A DNA stretch of 64,000 nt from Pseudomonas guangdongensis (GTDB taxonomy: Bacteria; Pseudomonadota; Gammaproteobacteria; Pseudomonadales; Pseudomonadaceae): the NCBI RefSeq assembly GCF_900105885.1, contig NZ_LT629780.1:3100001-3164000 (forward strand). Reading direction: 5' to 3'. Below the pieces are notes generated by a model. It was not told where the DNA came from, did no database searches, and was given only the letters and a program-made list of their open reading frames with translations. Positions 10,185 to 22,007 of this stretch are shown piece by piece. The translations under genes were made by a program, and so were the position numbers. Within the stretch, counting starts at the first letter, position 1; each line of letters opens with the position of its first letter.

Positions 10185-12581
10185 TCAGTGCGTACTGATT
10201 CTTTCCTGGGAATCGGCATCACGCTTGTCGTCTTTGGCAACCAGCTCGGCAGCCGCGTCGGACAAGGGTTCAGGCTTGTATTGCAGCGCAATCTGCAGGA
10301 CCTCGTCAATCCACTTGACCGGCTTGATCTGCAGTTCCTGCTTGATGTTGTCGGGGATTTCCTTGAGATCGCGGACATTCTCCTCGGGAATGATCACCGT
10401 GCGGATGCCGCCGCGATGCGCCGCCAGCAACTTCTCCTTGAGACCGCCAATGGCCAGCACCTGACCGCGCAGGGTGATCTCGCCGGTCATTGCCACATCG
10501 GCGCGCACCGGAATACCGGTCAGCGCGGATACCAGCGCGGTGCACATGCCGATACCGGCGCTCGGACCGTCCTTGGGCGTCGCCCCTTCGGGCACGTGGA
10601 TATGGATGTCGCGCTTCTCGTGGAAGTCGGGAGCTACGCCCAGGCTGCGCGCACGGCTGCGCACCACGGTCAGCGCCGCGGTGATCGATTCGCCCATCAC
10701 GTCGCCCAGCGAGCCGGTCTTGATCATCTGGCCCTTGCCGGGCACGGCGACCGCCTCGATGGTCAGCAGCTCGCCGCCCACCTGGGTCCAGGCCAGGCCG
10801 GTCACTTGCCCCACCTGATCCTGCAGCTCGGCCAGGCCGTAGCGGAACTTCTTCACTCCCAGATAATGCTCCAGGTTGTCGGCACTCACGGTCACGGCGA
10901 AGCGCTTGGCCGCGGCATGTTCCTTGACCGCCTTGCGGCAGACCTTGGCGATCTGCCGCTCCAGGCTGCGCACCCCGGCTTCACGCGTATAGAAACGAAT
11001 GATGTCGCGCAGCGCGGCTTCCTCGAAGGTCAGCTCGCCCTTCTTCACCCCGTTGGCTTCGGCCTGCTTGGGCACCAGGTAGCGGGTGGCGATATTGACC
11101 TTCTCGTCCTCGGTGTAGCCGGGCAGACGGATCACTTCCATGCGGTCGAGCAGCGGCGCCGGAATGTTCATCGAGTTGGCGGTGCAGATGAACATCACGT
11201 TGGACAGGTCGTAGTCGACCTCCAGGTAGTGATCGTTGAAATTGTGGTTCTGCTCGGGATCGAGCACCTCCAGCAGCGCCGAGGCCGGATCGCCGCGCAT
11301 GTCGCTGCCCAGCTTGTCGATCTCGTCGAGCAGGAACAGCGGGTTGCGCACGCCGACCTTGGTCATGCGCTGGATCAGCCGGCCCGGCATCGAGCCGATA
11401 TAGGTGCGCCGGTGACCGCGGATTTCCGCCTCGTCACGCACCCCGCCGAGCGCCATGCGCACGTACTTGCGATTGGTGGCACGGGCGATCGACTCGGCCA
11501 GCGAGGTCTTGCCCACGCCGGGCGGGCCAACCAGGCAGAGCACCGGTCCCTTGAGCTTCTTGACCCGCTTCTGCACGGCGAGGAATTCGAGGATCCGCTC
11601 CTTGACCTCCTCCAGGCCGTAGTGGTCGGTATCGAGAACTTCCTCGGCGCGCGCCAGGTCCAGGCGCACCTTGCTCTCGGCCTGCCACGGCACGTTGGTC
11701 AACCACTCGATATAGGAGCGCACCACGCTCGCCTCGGCGGACATCGGCGACATCTGCTTGAGCTTGTTCAGTTCGGCATTGGCCTTGGCCAGCGCCTCCT
11801 TGCTCATCCCGGCGTTGTCGATGCGTTTCTTCAGCTCATCGACCTCGCTGAGTCCCTCCTCGCCGTCGCCCAGCTCCTTCTGGATGGCCTTCATCTGCTC
11901 GTTCAGATAGTACTCGCGCTGGCTGCGCTCCATCTGCTTCTTGACCCGTCCGCGAATGCGCTTCTCCACCTGCAGCAGGTCGATCTCGGCATCCAGCAGA
12001 CCCAGCACATGCTCGACCCGCGCGGCCAGCGCGGTGATTTCGAGGATTTCCTGCTTCTGCTCGATCCGCAGGGCCATGTGCGCGGCCATGCTGTCGACCA
12101 GCCGCGCGGGATCGTCGATACCGCTCAGCGAGGTCAGTACCTCGGACGGCACCTTCTTGCCCAACTGCACATACTGCTCGAACTGGCTGAGCAGGCTGCG
12201 GCAGAACACCTTGGCCTCGCGCTCGGCCACTTCTTCATCGGCAAGCGGCATCACCTCGGCGCGCAGATGCCCCGGCGCCTCGAAGAAGCGCTCGACCTCA
12301 CCGCGCTGCTCGCCCTCGACCAGCACCTTGACGGTACCGTCGGGCAGCTTGAGCAGCTGCAGCACGCTGGCCACTGTGCCCATCCGGTAGAGCGCGTCTG
12401 CGGCCGGATCGTCGTCGGCCGGATTCTTCTGCGCCACCAGCAGGATCTGCTTGTCGGCACTCATGGCTGCCTCGAGCGCCTCGATGGACTTCTCGCGCCC
12501 TACGAAGAGGGGGATAACCATGTGCGGATAGACCACCACATCGCGCAGCGGCAGAAGGGGCAACTCGACGACTGTCTTCAT
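10185..12581 (-). CDS. lon: ATP-dependent protease La (Lon)
   Basis: A 798-residue cytoplasmic AAA+ protease that degrades misfolded and regulatory proteins. The N-terminal substrate-binding LAN domain starts [25 protein letters not shown] coiled-coil segment follows, then the AAA+ module with Walker [10 protein letters not shown] and Walker [10 protein letters not shown]. The C-terminal protease domain carries the Ser-Lys dyad: S674 in PKDGPSAG and K717 in GGLKEK, 43 residues apart as in E. coli Lon (S679/K722). It lies downstream of clpX but has its own heat-shock-like promoter. Its 3' end abuts the hupB promoter. Confidence 0.97.
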   Translation of the reverse strand: MKTVVELPLLPLRDVVVYPHMVIPLFVGREKSIEALEAAMSADKQILLVAQKNPADDDPAADALYRMGTVASVLQLLKLPDGTVKVLVEGEQRGEVERFFEAPGHLRAEVMPLADEEVAEREAKVFCRSLLSQFEQYVQLGKKVPSEVLTSLSGIDDPARLVDSMAAHMALRIEQKQEILEITALAARVEHVLGLLDAEIDLLQVEKRIRGRVKKQMERSQREYYLNEQMKAIQKELGDGEEGLSEVDELKKRIDNAGMSKEALAKANAELNKLKQMSPMSAEASVVRSYIEWLTNVPWQAESKVRLDLARAEEVLDTDHYGLEEVKERILEFLAVQKRVKKLKGPVLCLVGPPGVGKTSLAESIARATNRKYVRMALGGVRDEAEIRGHRRTYIGSMPGRLIQRMTKVGVRNPLFLLDEIDKLGSDMRGDPASALLEVLDPEQNHNFNDHYLEVDYDLSNVMFICTANSMNIPAPLLDRMEVIRLPGYTEDEKVNIATRYLVPKQAEANGVKKGELTFEEAALRDIIRFYTREAGVRSLERQIAKVCRKAVKEHAAAKRFAVTVSADNLEHYLGVKKFRYGLAELQDQVGQVTGLAWTQVGGELLTIEAVAVPGKGQMIKTGSLGDVMGESITAALTVVRSRARSLGVAPDFHEKRDIHIHVPEGATPKDGPSAGIGMCTALVSALTGIPVRADVAMTGEITLRGQVLAIGGLKEKLLAAHRGGIRTVIIPEENVRDLKEIPDNIKQELQIKPVKWIDEVLQIALQYKPEPLSDAAAELVAKDDKRDADSQERISTH

Positions 12582-12638
12582 GCTTTCAACTCTTGATTAG
12601 CCCGACAGCGGAAGATCCGGGCGTTGAACATGCCTTCA

Positions 12639-12667
12639 AGATGGGGGCCGGGCAGGGAAAAAACAAG
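12639..12667 (-). promoter_or_regulatory. candidate sigma32 (heat-shock) promoter of lon
   Basis: On the minus strand CTTGTTT (12667-12661) is followed after 14 bases by CCCCATCT (12646-12639). The -10 part fits the sigma32 consensus CCCCATNT exactly; the -35 part keeps the CTTG core of CTTGAAA. The expected start would leave a leader of about 50 bases before the lon ATG at 12581. Confidence 0.62.
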
Positions 12668-12690
12668 CGGGGGGGCCAGGCACAGAAGCA

Positions 12691-12716
12691 ACAAAGGGGC
12701 CCGCAGGCCCCCTTGT
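12691..12716 (-). terminator. stem-loop terminator after clpX
   Basis: An 11-bp stem with one mismatch (12691-12701 with 12706-12716, core GGGGCC/GGCCCC) starts seven bases beyond the clpX stop. The following minus-strand bases are only moderately T-rich (TGCTTCTG), so termination may be partial. Confidence 0.5.
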
Positions 12717-12722
12717 TATCGC

Positions 12723-14003
12723 TCATGCCTCGGGTGCAGCCTTGGCCGGCTGCTCACCGCCCTGATAGATCAACAGCGGCTTGGAGGTGCCTTCGATGAC
12801 GCTCTCGTCGATCACCACCTTGCCGACGTCAGCGGACGAGGGGATCTCGTACATGGTGTCGAGCAGGATGCCTTCGAGGATCGAACGCAGACCGCGCGCG
12901 CCGGTCTTGCGCTCCAGCGCCTTGCGGGCCACCGCATGCAGGGCGTCAGCACGGAACTCCAGCTCGACGCCTTCCATCTCGAACAGACGCGCATACTGCT
13001 TGGTCAGCGCATTCTTCGGCTCGGTGAGGATCTGCATCAGCGCCGCCTCGTCGAGTTCCTCGAGGGTAGCGATCACCGGCAGGCGGCCGACGAATTCGGG
13101 GATCAGGCCGAACTTGACCAGATCGTCCGGCTCAACCTCGCGCAGGGACTCGCCGACCTTCTTGCCGGCTTCCTTGCTGCGCACCTCGGCATTGAAGCCG
13201 ATACCACCCTTGGTGGAGCGGTTCTGGATGACCTTCTCCAGACCGGAGAAAGCACCACCACAGATGAACAGGATGTTGCGGGTGTCGACCTGCAGGAATT
13301 CCTGCTGCGGGTGCTTGCGCCCACCCTGAGGCGGAACCGAAGCCACGGTGCCTTCGATCAGCTTGAGCAGGGCCTGCTGCACACCCTCGCCCGATACGTC
13401 GCGGGTGATTGAGGGATTGTCCGACTTGCGGGAAATCTTGTCGATCTCGTCGATGTAGACGATACCCATCTGGGCCTTCTCGACATCGTAGTCGCACTTC
13501 TGCAGCAGCTTCTGGATGATGTTCTCGACATCCTCGCCGACATAGCCCGCCTCGGTGAGAGTGGTGGCATCGGCGATGGTGAAGGGTACATTGAGCAGAC
13601 GCGCCAGGGTTTCGGCGAGCAAGGTCTTGCCCGAGCCGGTCGGCCCGATCAGCAGGATGTTGCTCTTGCCGAGTTCGACATCATCCTTCTTCTCTTTCTG
13701 GCTGAGACGCTTGTAGTGGTTGTACACCGCGACCGCCAGCACCTTCTTCGCACGCTCCTGGCCGATCACGTACTGGTCCAGGATACTGCTGATTTCCTTA
13801 GGTGCCGGCAACTTGTTGGCACTGCTCTCGGCCTGGGCCTCCTGCACCTCCTCGCGGATGATGTCGTTGCACAGGTCGACGCACTCGTCGCAGATGAAAA
13901 CGGAGGGGCCGGCAATCAACTTGCGCACTTCATGCTGGCTCTTGCCGCAGAAGGAGCAGTAAAGCAGCTTGCCGTTATCCTCGCCGTTGCGGGTGTCAGT
14001 CAT
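12723..14003 (-). CDS. clpX: ClpXP protease ATPase subunit ClpX
   Basis: A 426-residue AAA+ unfoldase that recognises substrates and threads them into ClpP. The N-terminal zinc-binding dimerisation domain has cysteines C16, C19, C38 and C41 ([16 protein letters not shown]). The AAA+ domain shows Walker A GPTGSGKT, Walker [10 protein letters not shown] and the pore-loop region GYVGEDVE. The start at 14003 ([16 protein letters not shown]) gives the same length I recall for P. aeruginosa ClpX; a 20-codon upstream extension in the same frame has no family features. It lies 107 bases after clpP with two hairpins in between. Confidence 0.97.
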   Translation of the reverse strand: MTDTRNGEDNGKLLYCSFCGKSQHEVRKLIAGPSVFICDECVDLCNDIIREEVQEAQAESSANKLPAPKEISSILDQYVIGQERAKKVLAVAVYNHYKRLSQKEKKDDVELGKSNILLIGPTGSGKTLLAETLARLLNVPFTIADATTLTEAGYVGEDVENIIQKLLQKCDYDVEKAQMGIVYIDEIDKISRKSDNPSITRDVSGEGVQQALLKLIEGTVASVPPQGGRKHPQQEFLQVDTRNILFICGGAFSGLEKVIQNRSTKGGIGFNAEVRSKEAGKKVGESLREVEPDDLVKFGLIPEFVGRLPVIATLEELDEAALMQILTEPKNALTKQYARLFEMEGVELEFRADALHAVARKALERKTGARGLRSILEGILLDTMYEIPSSADVGKVVIDESVIEGTSKPLLIYQGGEQPAKAAPEA

Positions 14004-14050
14004 TCGATCAATCCAATCCGGTAGGCATGAACACAAGATGGAGGCATTCA

Positions 14051-14092
14051 CAGGCTTTTTCAAGCCTGCGAAACGGCCGGCAAGCGCCGGCC
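14051..14092 (-). terminator. double hairpin between clpP and clpX (attenuator-like)
   Basis: In minus-strand order, hairpin GGCCGGC/GCCGGCC (14075-14092) is followed by CGTTTCG and a second hairpin CAGGCTT/AAGCCTG (14051-14068). There is no long T tract, so a partial terminator or RNA-processing site separating clpP from clpX is the likelier role. Confidence 0.42.
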
Positions 14093-14110
14093 GGAGTCAC
14101 GCGGGGGTGG

Positions 14111-14749
14111 TCAGGCGGACAGCTGGCGCTTATTCAGCACCTGGTCGATGAGGCCGTACTTGACGGCCTCATCGCCGCTCATGAAGTTGTCGCGGTCGGT
14201 ATCGCGGGCGATCACGTCGATCGGCTGGCCGGTGTGGTCGGCCAGGATGCGATTGAGGCGCTCGCGGATGGTGAGTATCTCGCGGGCATGGATCTCGATG
14301 TCCGAGGCCTGCCCCTGGAAGCCGCCGAGCGGCTGGTGGATCATCATCCGCGAATGCGGCAGACAGTAGCGCTTGCCCGCGGCGCCGCCGGCCAGCAGCA
14401 GGGCGCCCATGCTGCAGGCCTGGCCGATGCAGATGGTCGACACGTCCGGCTTGATGAACTGCATGGTGTCGTAGATCGACATGCCGGCGGTCACCGAACC
14501 ACCCGGCGAGTTGATGTACAGATGGATGTCCTTGTCGGGGTTTTCCGCCTCAAGGAACAGCAGCTGCGCAACCACCAGGTTGGCCATGTAGTCCTCGACC
14601 GGACCGACCAGGAAAATCACCCGCTCTTTGAGCAGGCGCGAATAGATGTCGTAGGCACGCTCGCCGCGCGCCGACTGCTCGACCACCATGGGCACCAGAC
14701 CGCCGGCGGCCTGCACGTCGAACTGCGACTCAAAAGAATTGCGGAACAT
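14111..14749 (-). CDS. clpP: ClpXP/ClpAP protease proteolytic subunit ClpP
   Basis: A 212-residue serine protease that assembles into a 14-mer chamber served by ClpX and ClpA. The catalytic triad is visible as S113 (GQACSMGA), H138 (RMMIHQPLG) and D187 (RDTDRDNFM), each two residues beyond the E. coli numbering. The propeptide is short. The oxyanion-region motif [19 protein letters not shown] is intact, so this is the main ClpP1-type protein and not the divergent ClpP2 of pseudomonads. It sits between tig and clpX, the standard gammaproteobacterial order. Confidence 0.97.
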   Translation of the reverse strand: MFRNSFESQFDVQAAGGLVPMVVEQSARGERAYDIYSRLLKERVIFLVGPVEDYMANLVVAQLLFLEAENPDKDIHLYINSPGGSVTAGMSIYDTMQFIKPDVSTICIGQACSMGALLLAGGAAGKRYCLPHSRMMIHQPLGGFQGQASDIEIHAREILTIRERLNRILADHTGQPIDVIARDTDRDNFMSGDEAVKYGLIDQVLNKRQLSA

Positions 14750-14789
14750 GTCCTGCGCTCACTCCCTAAATAGTCATGTCGTACAGACA

Positions 14790-14817
14790 CATAAGCCAGC
14801 GCTGAGGCTGGCTTATG
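14790..14817 (-). terminator. stem-loop between tig and clpP
   Basis: A perfect 11-bp inverted repeat (CATAAGCCAGC at 14790-14800, GCTGGCTTATG at 14807-14817) has a 6-base loop and lies 24 bases after the tig stop. There is no T tract on the minus strand, so it is a partial terminator or processing site that would let clpP be expressed separately from tig. Confidence 0.45.
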
Positions 14818-14841
14818 GGGGCTCTTACCAGTGCGGGAGAC

Positions 14842-16152
14842 TTACTCGGCTTGCGGAGCTTGTGCCGGCTTGACCGCTTCTTCGTAGGAGACCTGCTTGT
14901 CGGTGACGTTGGCCTTCTGCAGGACAGTATCCACGACTTGCTCTTCCAGAACAACCGAACGCACTTCGTCCAGCTGCTGGGCGTTCTTGTAGTACCAGGC
15001 CACGACCTGCTCGGGCTCCTGGTAGGCCGCCGCCATCTCCTCGATCAGCGCACGCACGCGCTCTTCGTCGGCCTTGATCTCGAACTGCTTGACCACTTCG
15101 GCCACCAGCAGCCCCAGCTGCACACGACGCTTGGCCTGCTCTTCGAACAGCTCGGCCGGCAGCTGCTGCGGGTCGATGCTGCCACCGAACTGCTGGACAG
15201 CCTGCACGCGCAGACGGTTCACTTCGTTGCCGACCAAGGCCTTCGGCACTTCGACGCTGTTGGCGGCCAGCAGGCCATCCATCACCTGGCTCTTGACCTT
15301 GGACTTGATGGCCTGGCGCAGCTCGCGCTCCATGTTCTTGCGCACTTCGGCGCGGAAGCCTTCCAGACCGCCTTCCTTGACCCCGAACAGTGCGAAGAAG
15401 TCGTCGTTCAACTCCGGCAGCTGCGGAGCCGCAACGCTGTTGACGGTCACGGCGAACTCGGCAGCCTTGCCGGCCAGATCGAGGTTCTGATAGTCCTCGG
15501 GGAAGGTCACGCTGAGTACGCGCTCTTCGCCAGCCTTGGCGCCGACCAGACCTTCTTCGAAACCAGGGATCATGCGACCGGAACCCAGCACCAGCGGGGT
15601 GCCCTTGGCGCTACCACCGGCGAAGACTTCGCCATCGACGGTGCCGACGAAATCGATGTTCAGCTGATCGCCATTCTCGGCAGCACGCTCGACGACTTCG
15701 AAGCGGGTGTTCTGCTTGCGCAGGATGTCCAGCATGTTGTCGACATCGGCGCCGGTCACCTCGGCCTGCAGGCGCTCGACGGCAATCGACTCAAGACCAG
15801 TCACTTCGAACTCGGGGAAGACTTCGAAGGTAGCCACGTACTCCAGGGCCTGACCCTTTTCGAACGCCTTGGGCTCGACGGAGGGAGCGCCGGCCGGATT
15901 CAGCTTCTCCTGCACCACAGCCTCATAGAAGGAGGACTGGATCAGGTCGCCCAGTACTTCCTGACGAGCGGAATCTTCGTAGCGCTGGCGGATGATGTTC
16001 ATCGGCACCTTGCCCGGACGGAAGCCTGGGATCTTGGCGCGACGAGCGGTCTGCTGAAGACGCTTGTTGACTTCGGTCTCGATACGCTCGGCAGGCACGC
16101 CAACGGTCATGCGACGCTCGATGGAGGAGGTGGTTTCAACAGAAACTTGCAT
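14842..16152 (-). CDS. tig: trigger factor, ribosome-associated chaperone and prolyl isomerase
   Basis: A 436-residue chaperone that binds the ribosome exit tunnel and shields nascent chains. The N-terminal ribosome-binding domain contains the signature GFRPGKVP within [19 protein letters not shown] (about residues 43-61). A central FKBP-type isomerase domain follows ([38 protein letters not shown]), then the helical C-terminal arms. The start at 16152 ([15 protein letters not shown]) follows an AGGA-containing site (CGAGGATTATCC). A longer in-frame ATG exists, but the family length and N-terminal motif favour this one. Confidence 0.97.
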   Translation of the reverse strand: MQVSVETTSSIERRMTVGVPAERIETEVNKRLQQTARRAKIPGFRPGKVPMNIIRQRYEDSARQEVLGDLIQSSFYEAVVQEKLNPAGAPSVEPKAFEKGQALEYVATFEVFPEFEVTGLESIAVERLQAEVTGADVDNMLDILRKQNTRFEVVERAAENGDQLNIDFVGTVDGEVFAGGSAKGTPLVLGSGRMIPGFEEGLVGAKAGEERVLSVTFPEDYQNLDLAGKAAEFAVTVNSVAAPQLPELNDDFFALFGVKEGGLEGFRAEVRKNMERELRQAIKSKVKSQVMDGLLAANSVEVPKALVGNEVNRLRVQAVQQFGGSIDPQQLPAELFEEQAKRRVQLGLLVAEVVKQFEIKADEERVRALIEEMAAAYQEPEQVVAWYYKNAQQLDEVRSVVLEEQVVDTVLQKANVTDKQVSYEEAVKPAQAPQAE

Positions 16153-16210
16153 GGATAATCCTCGTTGCACAGGCAAAGCCGGTCCTGCCGGCCCCATAAA
16201 TAGGGGATGC

Positions 16211-16239
16211 ATTCTAGTGGGAGAATAAAAAGAAGTCAC
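16211..16239 (-). promoter_or_regulatory. candidate sigma70 promoter of tig
   Basis: On the minus strand GTGACT (16239-16234) is separated by 17 bases from TAGAAT (16216-16211), about 60 bases ahead of the tig start. The -10 is good; the -35 matches TTGACA at four of six positions. Confidence 0.5.
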
Positions 16240-16394
16240 CCTGCGACTCGACAGAAAAGCCGGGGCAATACAGGCAGATGCCCGAGCGGGCCAAGCGACA
16301 AAACCGACCGAAACGGCACATCATTGCGCAGCGATGCAACGAAATGCGCAACCTGTATATAAGGAAAAACCTGAGACCCCTGCGAGGGGAGAGA

Positions 16395-16479
16395 TGGTGC
16401 GGACGAAGAGACTCGAACTCTTACACCTTGCGGCACTGGAACCTAAATCCAGCGTGTCTACCAATTCCACCACGTCCGC
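16395..16479 (-). tRNA. tRNA-Leu (anticodon TAG)
   Basis: An 85-base class II tRNA on the minus strand with acceptor stem GCGGACG/CGTCCGC, a long variable arm (TGCCGCAAGGTGTA) and anticodon loop TTTAGGT. The T arm includes GAGTTCGAGTCTC. CCA is encoded. It is the last gene of the Arg-His-Leu unit. Confidence 0.97.
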
Positions 16480-16499
16480 ACGCGGGCAAAAACGAAAAC

Positions 16500-16516
16500 G
16501 CCAGGCTATGCCTGGC
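16500..16516 (-). other. hairpin between tRNA-His and tRNA-Leu
   Basis: GCCAGGC/GCCTGGC with a 3-base loop (16500-16516) is followed on the minus strand by GTTTTCGTTTTTG. It resembles a weak terminator inside the tRNA unit, or a processing signal. Confidence 0.4.
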
Positions 16517-16527
16517 GCTTCGGAATA

Positions 16528-16603
16528 TGGGGTGGACGATGGGAATCGAACCCACGACACCAGGAGCCACAATCCTGTGCTCTACCAACTGAGCTACGCC
16601 CAC
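16528..16603 (-). tRNA. tRNA-His (anticodon GTG)
   Basis: A 76-base tRNA on the minus strand with acceptor GTGGGCG/CGTCCAC, anticodon stem-loop CAGGATTGTGGCTCCTG carrying GTG, and T arm GTGGGTTCGATTCCCAT. The discriminator is C and CCA is encoded. The base before position 1 is G, giving the G-1 identity element characteristic of tRNA-His. Confidence 0.97.
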
Positions 16604-16634
16604 CATATTGCATTGCTTGAGCCAAGCACCCCAA

Positions 16635-16711
16635 TGGCGCACCCGGCAGGACTCGAACCTGCGACCATCCGCTTAGAAGGCGGATGCTCTATCCAGCTGA
16701 GCTACGGGCGC
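16635..16711 (-). tRNA. tRNA-Arg (anticodon TCT)
   Basis: A 77-base tRNA on the minus strand with acceptor GCGCCCG/CGGGTGC (one G-T pair), anticodon stem-loop ATCCGCCTTCTAAGCGGAT carrying TCT, and T arm GCAGGTTCGAGTCCTGC. CCA is encoded. It is the first gene of the tRNA unit, about 110 bases after a strong promoter. Confidence 0.97.
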
Positions 16712-16821
16712 GTTTGTGGCGACAACCCCTTAGCCGGATCCGAAACCTGAGGCTTCGAGCTGGCTAACCTTCGAGCTTGCTGCTTGCTTTTGCATCCAGC
16801 TTTGCTCGCCAAGCGGGGCAC

Positions 16822-16850
16822 ATGTTATTCACACCCCACCCCCCCGTCAA
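16822..16850 (-). promoter_or_regulatory. promoter of the tRNA-Arg/His/Leu unit
   Basis: On the minus strand TTGACG (16850-16845) and TAACAT (16827-16822) are separated by exactly 17 bases. The -10 is followed by a GC-rich stretch (GTGCCCCGC), the discriminator type seen at stringently controlled stable-RNA promoters. An A/T-rich run (GAATTTTTTCAAAAAAAGG) lies just upstream, as for an UP element. Confidence 0.72.
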
Positions 16851-16982
16851 CCTTTTTTTGAAAAAATTCAAACACATATGTTCGCCCACGGGTTTTGCCC
16901 GGCTGCCGCCTTTGCCCGTCCGCCAGCGCGTGCGAGAATGGCCCACCTCTTTCCCACTGACATTCATGGTTCTCCCAGCGTC

Positions 16983-17837
16983 ATGACCGCACAACTGATC
17001 GACGGCAAAGCCATTGCCTCCAGCCTGCGCCAGCAGATTGCCCAGCGCGTGACCGAGCGCCGCCAGCACAACCTGCGCATTCCCGGCCTGGCAGTCATTC
17101 TCGTGGGCAACGACCCGGCCTCCCAGGTGTACGTCGCCCACAAGCGCAAGGACTGCGAAGAGGTCGGCTTCATTTCCCGCGCCTACGATCTGGAGGCCGA
17201 CACCACCCAGGAGCAACTGCTGGAGCTGATCGACAGCCTCAACCAGGACCCGGCCATCGACGGCATCCTGGTGCAGCTGCCGCTGCCGGCGCACCTGGAT
17301 GCCTCGCAACTGCTGGAGCGTATCGCGCCTGACAAGGATGTGGACGGCTTCCACCCCTTCAACATCGGCCGCCTGGCCCAACGCATGCCGGTGCTGCAGC
17401 CCTGCACGCCGAAAGGCATCATGACCCTGCTGAAGAGCACCGGCGTCGACCTGCACGGCCTGCACGCGGTAGTGGTCGGCGCCTCCAACATCGTCGGCCG
17501 ACCGATGGCCCTCGAACTGCTGCTGGCCGGCTGCACTACCACCGTGACCCATCGCTTCACCAAGGATCTGGCCAGCCATGTGCGCCAGGCCGACATCGTG
17601 GTGGTCGCCGTCGGCAAGCCGGGGCTGGTCAAGGGCGAGTGGATCAAGGAAGGCGCCATCGTCATCGACGTAGGCATCAACCGCCAGGCCGACGGCAAGC
17701 TGGTCGGCGACGTCGACTTCGACACCGCCGCAGCCCGTGCCGGCTGGATCACCCCGGTGCCCGGCGGAGTCGGCCCGATGACTCGCGCCTGCCTGCTGGA
17801 GAACACACTGTACGCCGCCGAGCAGTTGCACGACTGA
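16983..17837 (+). CDS. folD: bifunctional methylenetetrahydrofolate dehydrogenase/methenyl-THF cyclohydrolase FolD
   Basis: A 284-residue cytoplasmic enzyme that interconverts 5,10-methylene-THF and 10-formyl-THF, supplying one-carbon units. Conserved blocks include [14 protein letters not shown] with the catalytic lysine, [27 protein letters not shown], and the NADP-binding [33 protein letters not shown] closes the protein. The ATG at 16983 was chosen because the protein then begins [16 protein letters not shown], typical of the family. It is transcribed alone and ends at a very strong bidirectional terminator. Confidence 0.97.
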   Translation: MTAQLIDGKAIASSLRQQIAQRVTERRQHNLRIPGLAVILVGNDPASQVYVAHKRKDCEEVGFISRAYDLEADTTQEQLLELIDSLNQDPAIDGILVQLPLPAHLDASQLLERIAPDKDVDGFHPFNIGRLAQRMPVLQPCTPKGIMTLLKSTGVDLHGLHAVVVGASNIVGRPMALELLLAGCTTTVTHRFTKDLASHVRQADIVVVAVGKPGLVKGEWIKEGAIVIDVGINRQADGKLVGDVDFDTAAARAGWITPVPGGVGPMTRACLLENTLYAAEQLHD

Positions 17838-17854
17838 TCCACCCGTACAGACCC

Positions 17855-17902
17855 AAAGGAAGAACCCCGGCACGCCATGCATGCCGGGGTTCTTCCTTTT
17901 GG
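17855..17902. terminator. bidirectional terminator between folD and prpF
   Basis: An 18-bp perfect inverted repeat (17855-17872 with 17882-17899, core CCCCGGCA/TGCCGGGG) is flanked by AAAGGA on the left and TCCTTTT on the right. It can end folD transcription on the plus strand and prpF transcription on the minus strand. Confidence 0.88.
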
Positions 17903-18019
17903 GGTGATCGCGACCGGCGGGCAACGCGTGCCCTCCCCTGTCTGTCCCGCCGCGATCACGTCCACCTCAGCGGCGGGCGCTCACAGCCACCGCACCGCTG
18001 CCGACGACGGTACGCGCCG

Positions 18020-19198
18020 TCAGAAAGCGTCGCCGGGCACGCGTACCCAGCCCTCCATCAACACCCGCGCGCTGCGGCTCATCACCGCCTTGGTGGCGGT
18101 CCACTCGCCGTCGACCTGCGCCGCGGCCGCACCGACGCGCAGGGTGCCGGACGGATGACCGAAGGTCACCGCCTCGCGCGCGCCGCCGCCGGCGGCCAGG
18201 TTGACCAGGGTGCCCGGCACCGCGGCCGCGGTGGCGATGGCCACCGAGGCGGTGCCCATCATCGCGTGGTGCAGCTTGCCCATCGACAGCGCGCGCACGC
18301 AGCAGTCGATGTCGCCGGCGGCCACGGTCTTGCCGCTGGACGACACGTACTCGGTGGCCGGCGCGACGAAGGCGATCTTCGGCGTGTGCTGGCGAGCGGC
18401 GGCCTCGGCGATATCCGCGATCAGGCCCATCTTCAGCGCACCGTAGGCGCGCATGGTCTCGAAGCGCGCCAGCGCCTCGGCGTCGGCGTTGAGGTCCTTC
18501 TGCAGCTCGGTGCCGGTGTAGCCGATGTCGGCGGCGTTGACGAAGATGGTCGGGATGCCGGAGTTGATCATCGTCGCCTTGAAGGTGCCGACGCCCGGCA
18601 CTTCCAGGTCGTCGACCACGTTGCCGGTGGGGAACATCGAGCCCTCGCCGTCGGCCGGATCCATGAACTCGATGACCACCTCGGCGGCCGGGAAGGTCAC
18701 CCCGTCCAGCTCGAAGTCGCCGGTTTCCTGCACCTCACCGTTGGTGATCGGCACATGGGCGATGATGGTCTTGCCGATGTTCTTCTGCCAGATGCGTACG
18801 GTGCAGATGCCGTTGTGCGGGATGCGCGCGGCATCGACCAGGCCGCCAGCGATGGCGAAGGCGCCGACCGCCGCGGTCAGGTTGCCGCAGTTGCCGGACC
18901 AGTCGACGAATGCCTTGTTGATCGCCACCTGACCGAACAGGTAGTCGACGTCGTGCTCCGGCTGCTCGCTCTTCGCCACGATCACCGTCTTGGAGGTGCT
19001 GGAGGTCGCACCGCCCATGCCGTCGATCTGCTGGCCGTAGGGATCGGGACTGCCGATCACCCGCATCAGCAGCGCATCGCGCGCCGCGCCGGGCACCTGG
19101 CAGCGCTCGGGCAGGTCCTGCAGGCGGAAGAACACGCCCTTGCTGGTGCCGCCACGGATGTAGGTGGCGGGAACCTTGATCTGGGGTACGTGAGCCAT
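18020..19198 (-). CDS. prpF: 2-methylaconitate cis-trans isomerase PrpF
   Basis: A 392-residue isomerase of the diaminopimelate-epimerase-like fold. It acts after AcnD in the methylcitrate cycle, converting the trans-type 2-methylaconitate product into the isomer that aconitase can hydrate. The N terminus PATYIRGGTSKGVFFR is the family signature, with the catalytic-region GGAxSSTSK seen as GMGGATSSTSKTVIVAKS. NCGNLTAAVGAFAI is also typical. It lies about 100 bases after acnD and is the last gene of the operon; no prpD follows, the next gene being the convergent folD. Confidence 0.95.
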   Translation of the reverse strand: MAHVPQIKVPATYIRGGTSKGVFFRLQDLPERCQVPGAARDALLMRVIGSPDPYGQQIDGMGGATSSTSKTVIVAKSEQPEHDVDYLFGQVAINKAFVDWSGNCGNLTAAVGAFAIAGGLVDAARIPHNGICTVRIWQKNIGKTIIAHVPITNGEVQETGDFELDGVTFPAAEVVIEFMDPADGEGSMFPTGNVVDDLEVPGVGTFKATMINSGIPTIFVNAADIGYTGTELQKDLNADAEALARFETMRAYGALKMGLIADIAEAAARQHTPKIAFVAPATEYVSSSGKTVAAGDIDCCVRALSMGKLHHAMMGTASVAIATAAAVPGTLVNLAAGGGAREAVTFGHPSGTLRVGAAAAQVDGEWTATKAVMSRSARVLMEGWVRVPGDAF

Positions 19199-19299
19199 GG
19201 GAATCTTGTCCTCATGAAACCGCGCCGCCGGACGGCGGCACGGGAAAGAAAAGACGCGGCGCCGCCCGCCGCCGCGCAGGGCAGCGAGCGGCGGCCGGA

Positions 19300-21918
<2,619 letters not shown>

Positions 21919-22007
21919 CGGGCAGGAACTCAATCGGGTGGCGATCGGTAGGGTCTTCGAGAAGCACGCAAGGGAGACCCCCTCGTAAGGGGCCTCCCTG
22001 CGCGGGA

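Noticed and set aside
14807..14840. A sigma32 -10-like CCCCATAA ahead of clpP on the minus strand
   Set aside because: No CTTGAA-type -35 lies at the right distance and the bases are part of the tig-clpP hairpin.
16857..16871. TTGAAAAAATTCAA upstream of folD as a promoter or operator
   Set aside because: It is a small AT palindrome, but no -10 lies at the proper distance on the plus strand, and it is better explained as the A/T tract upstream of the minus-strand tRNA promoter.
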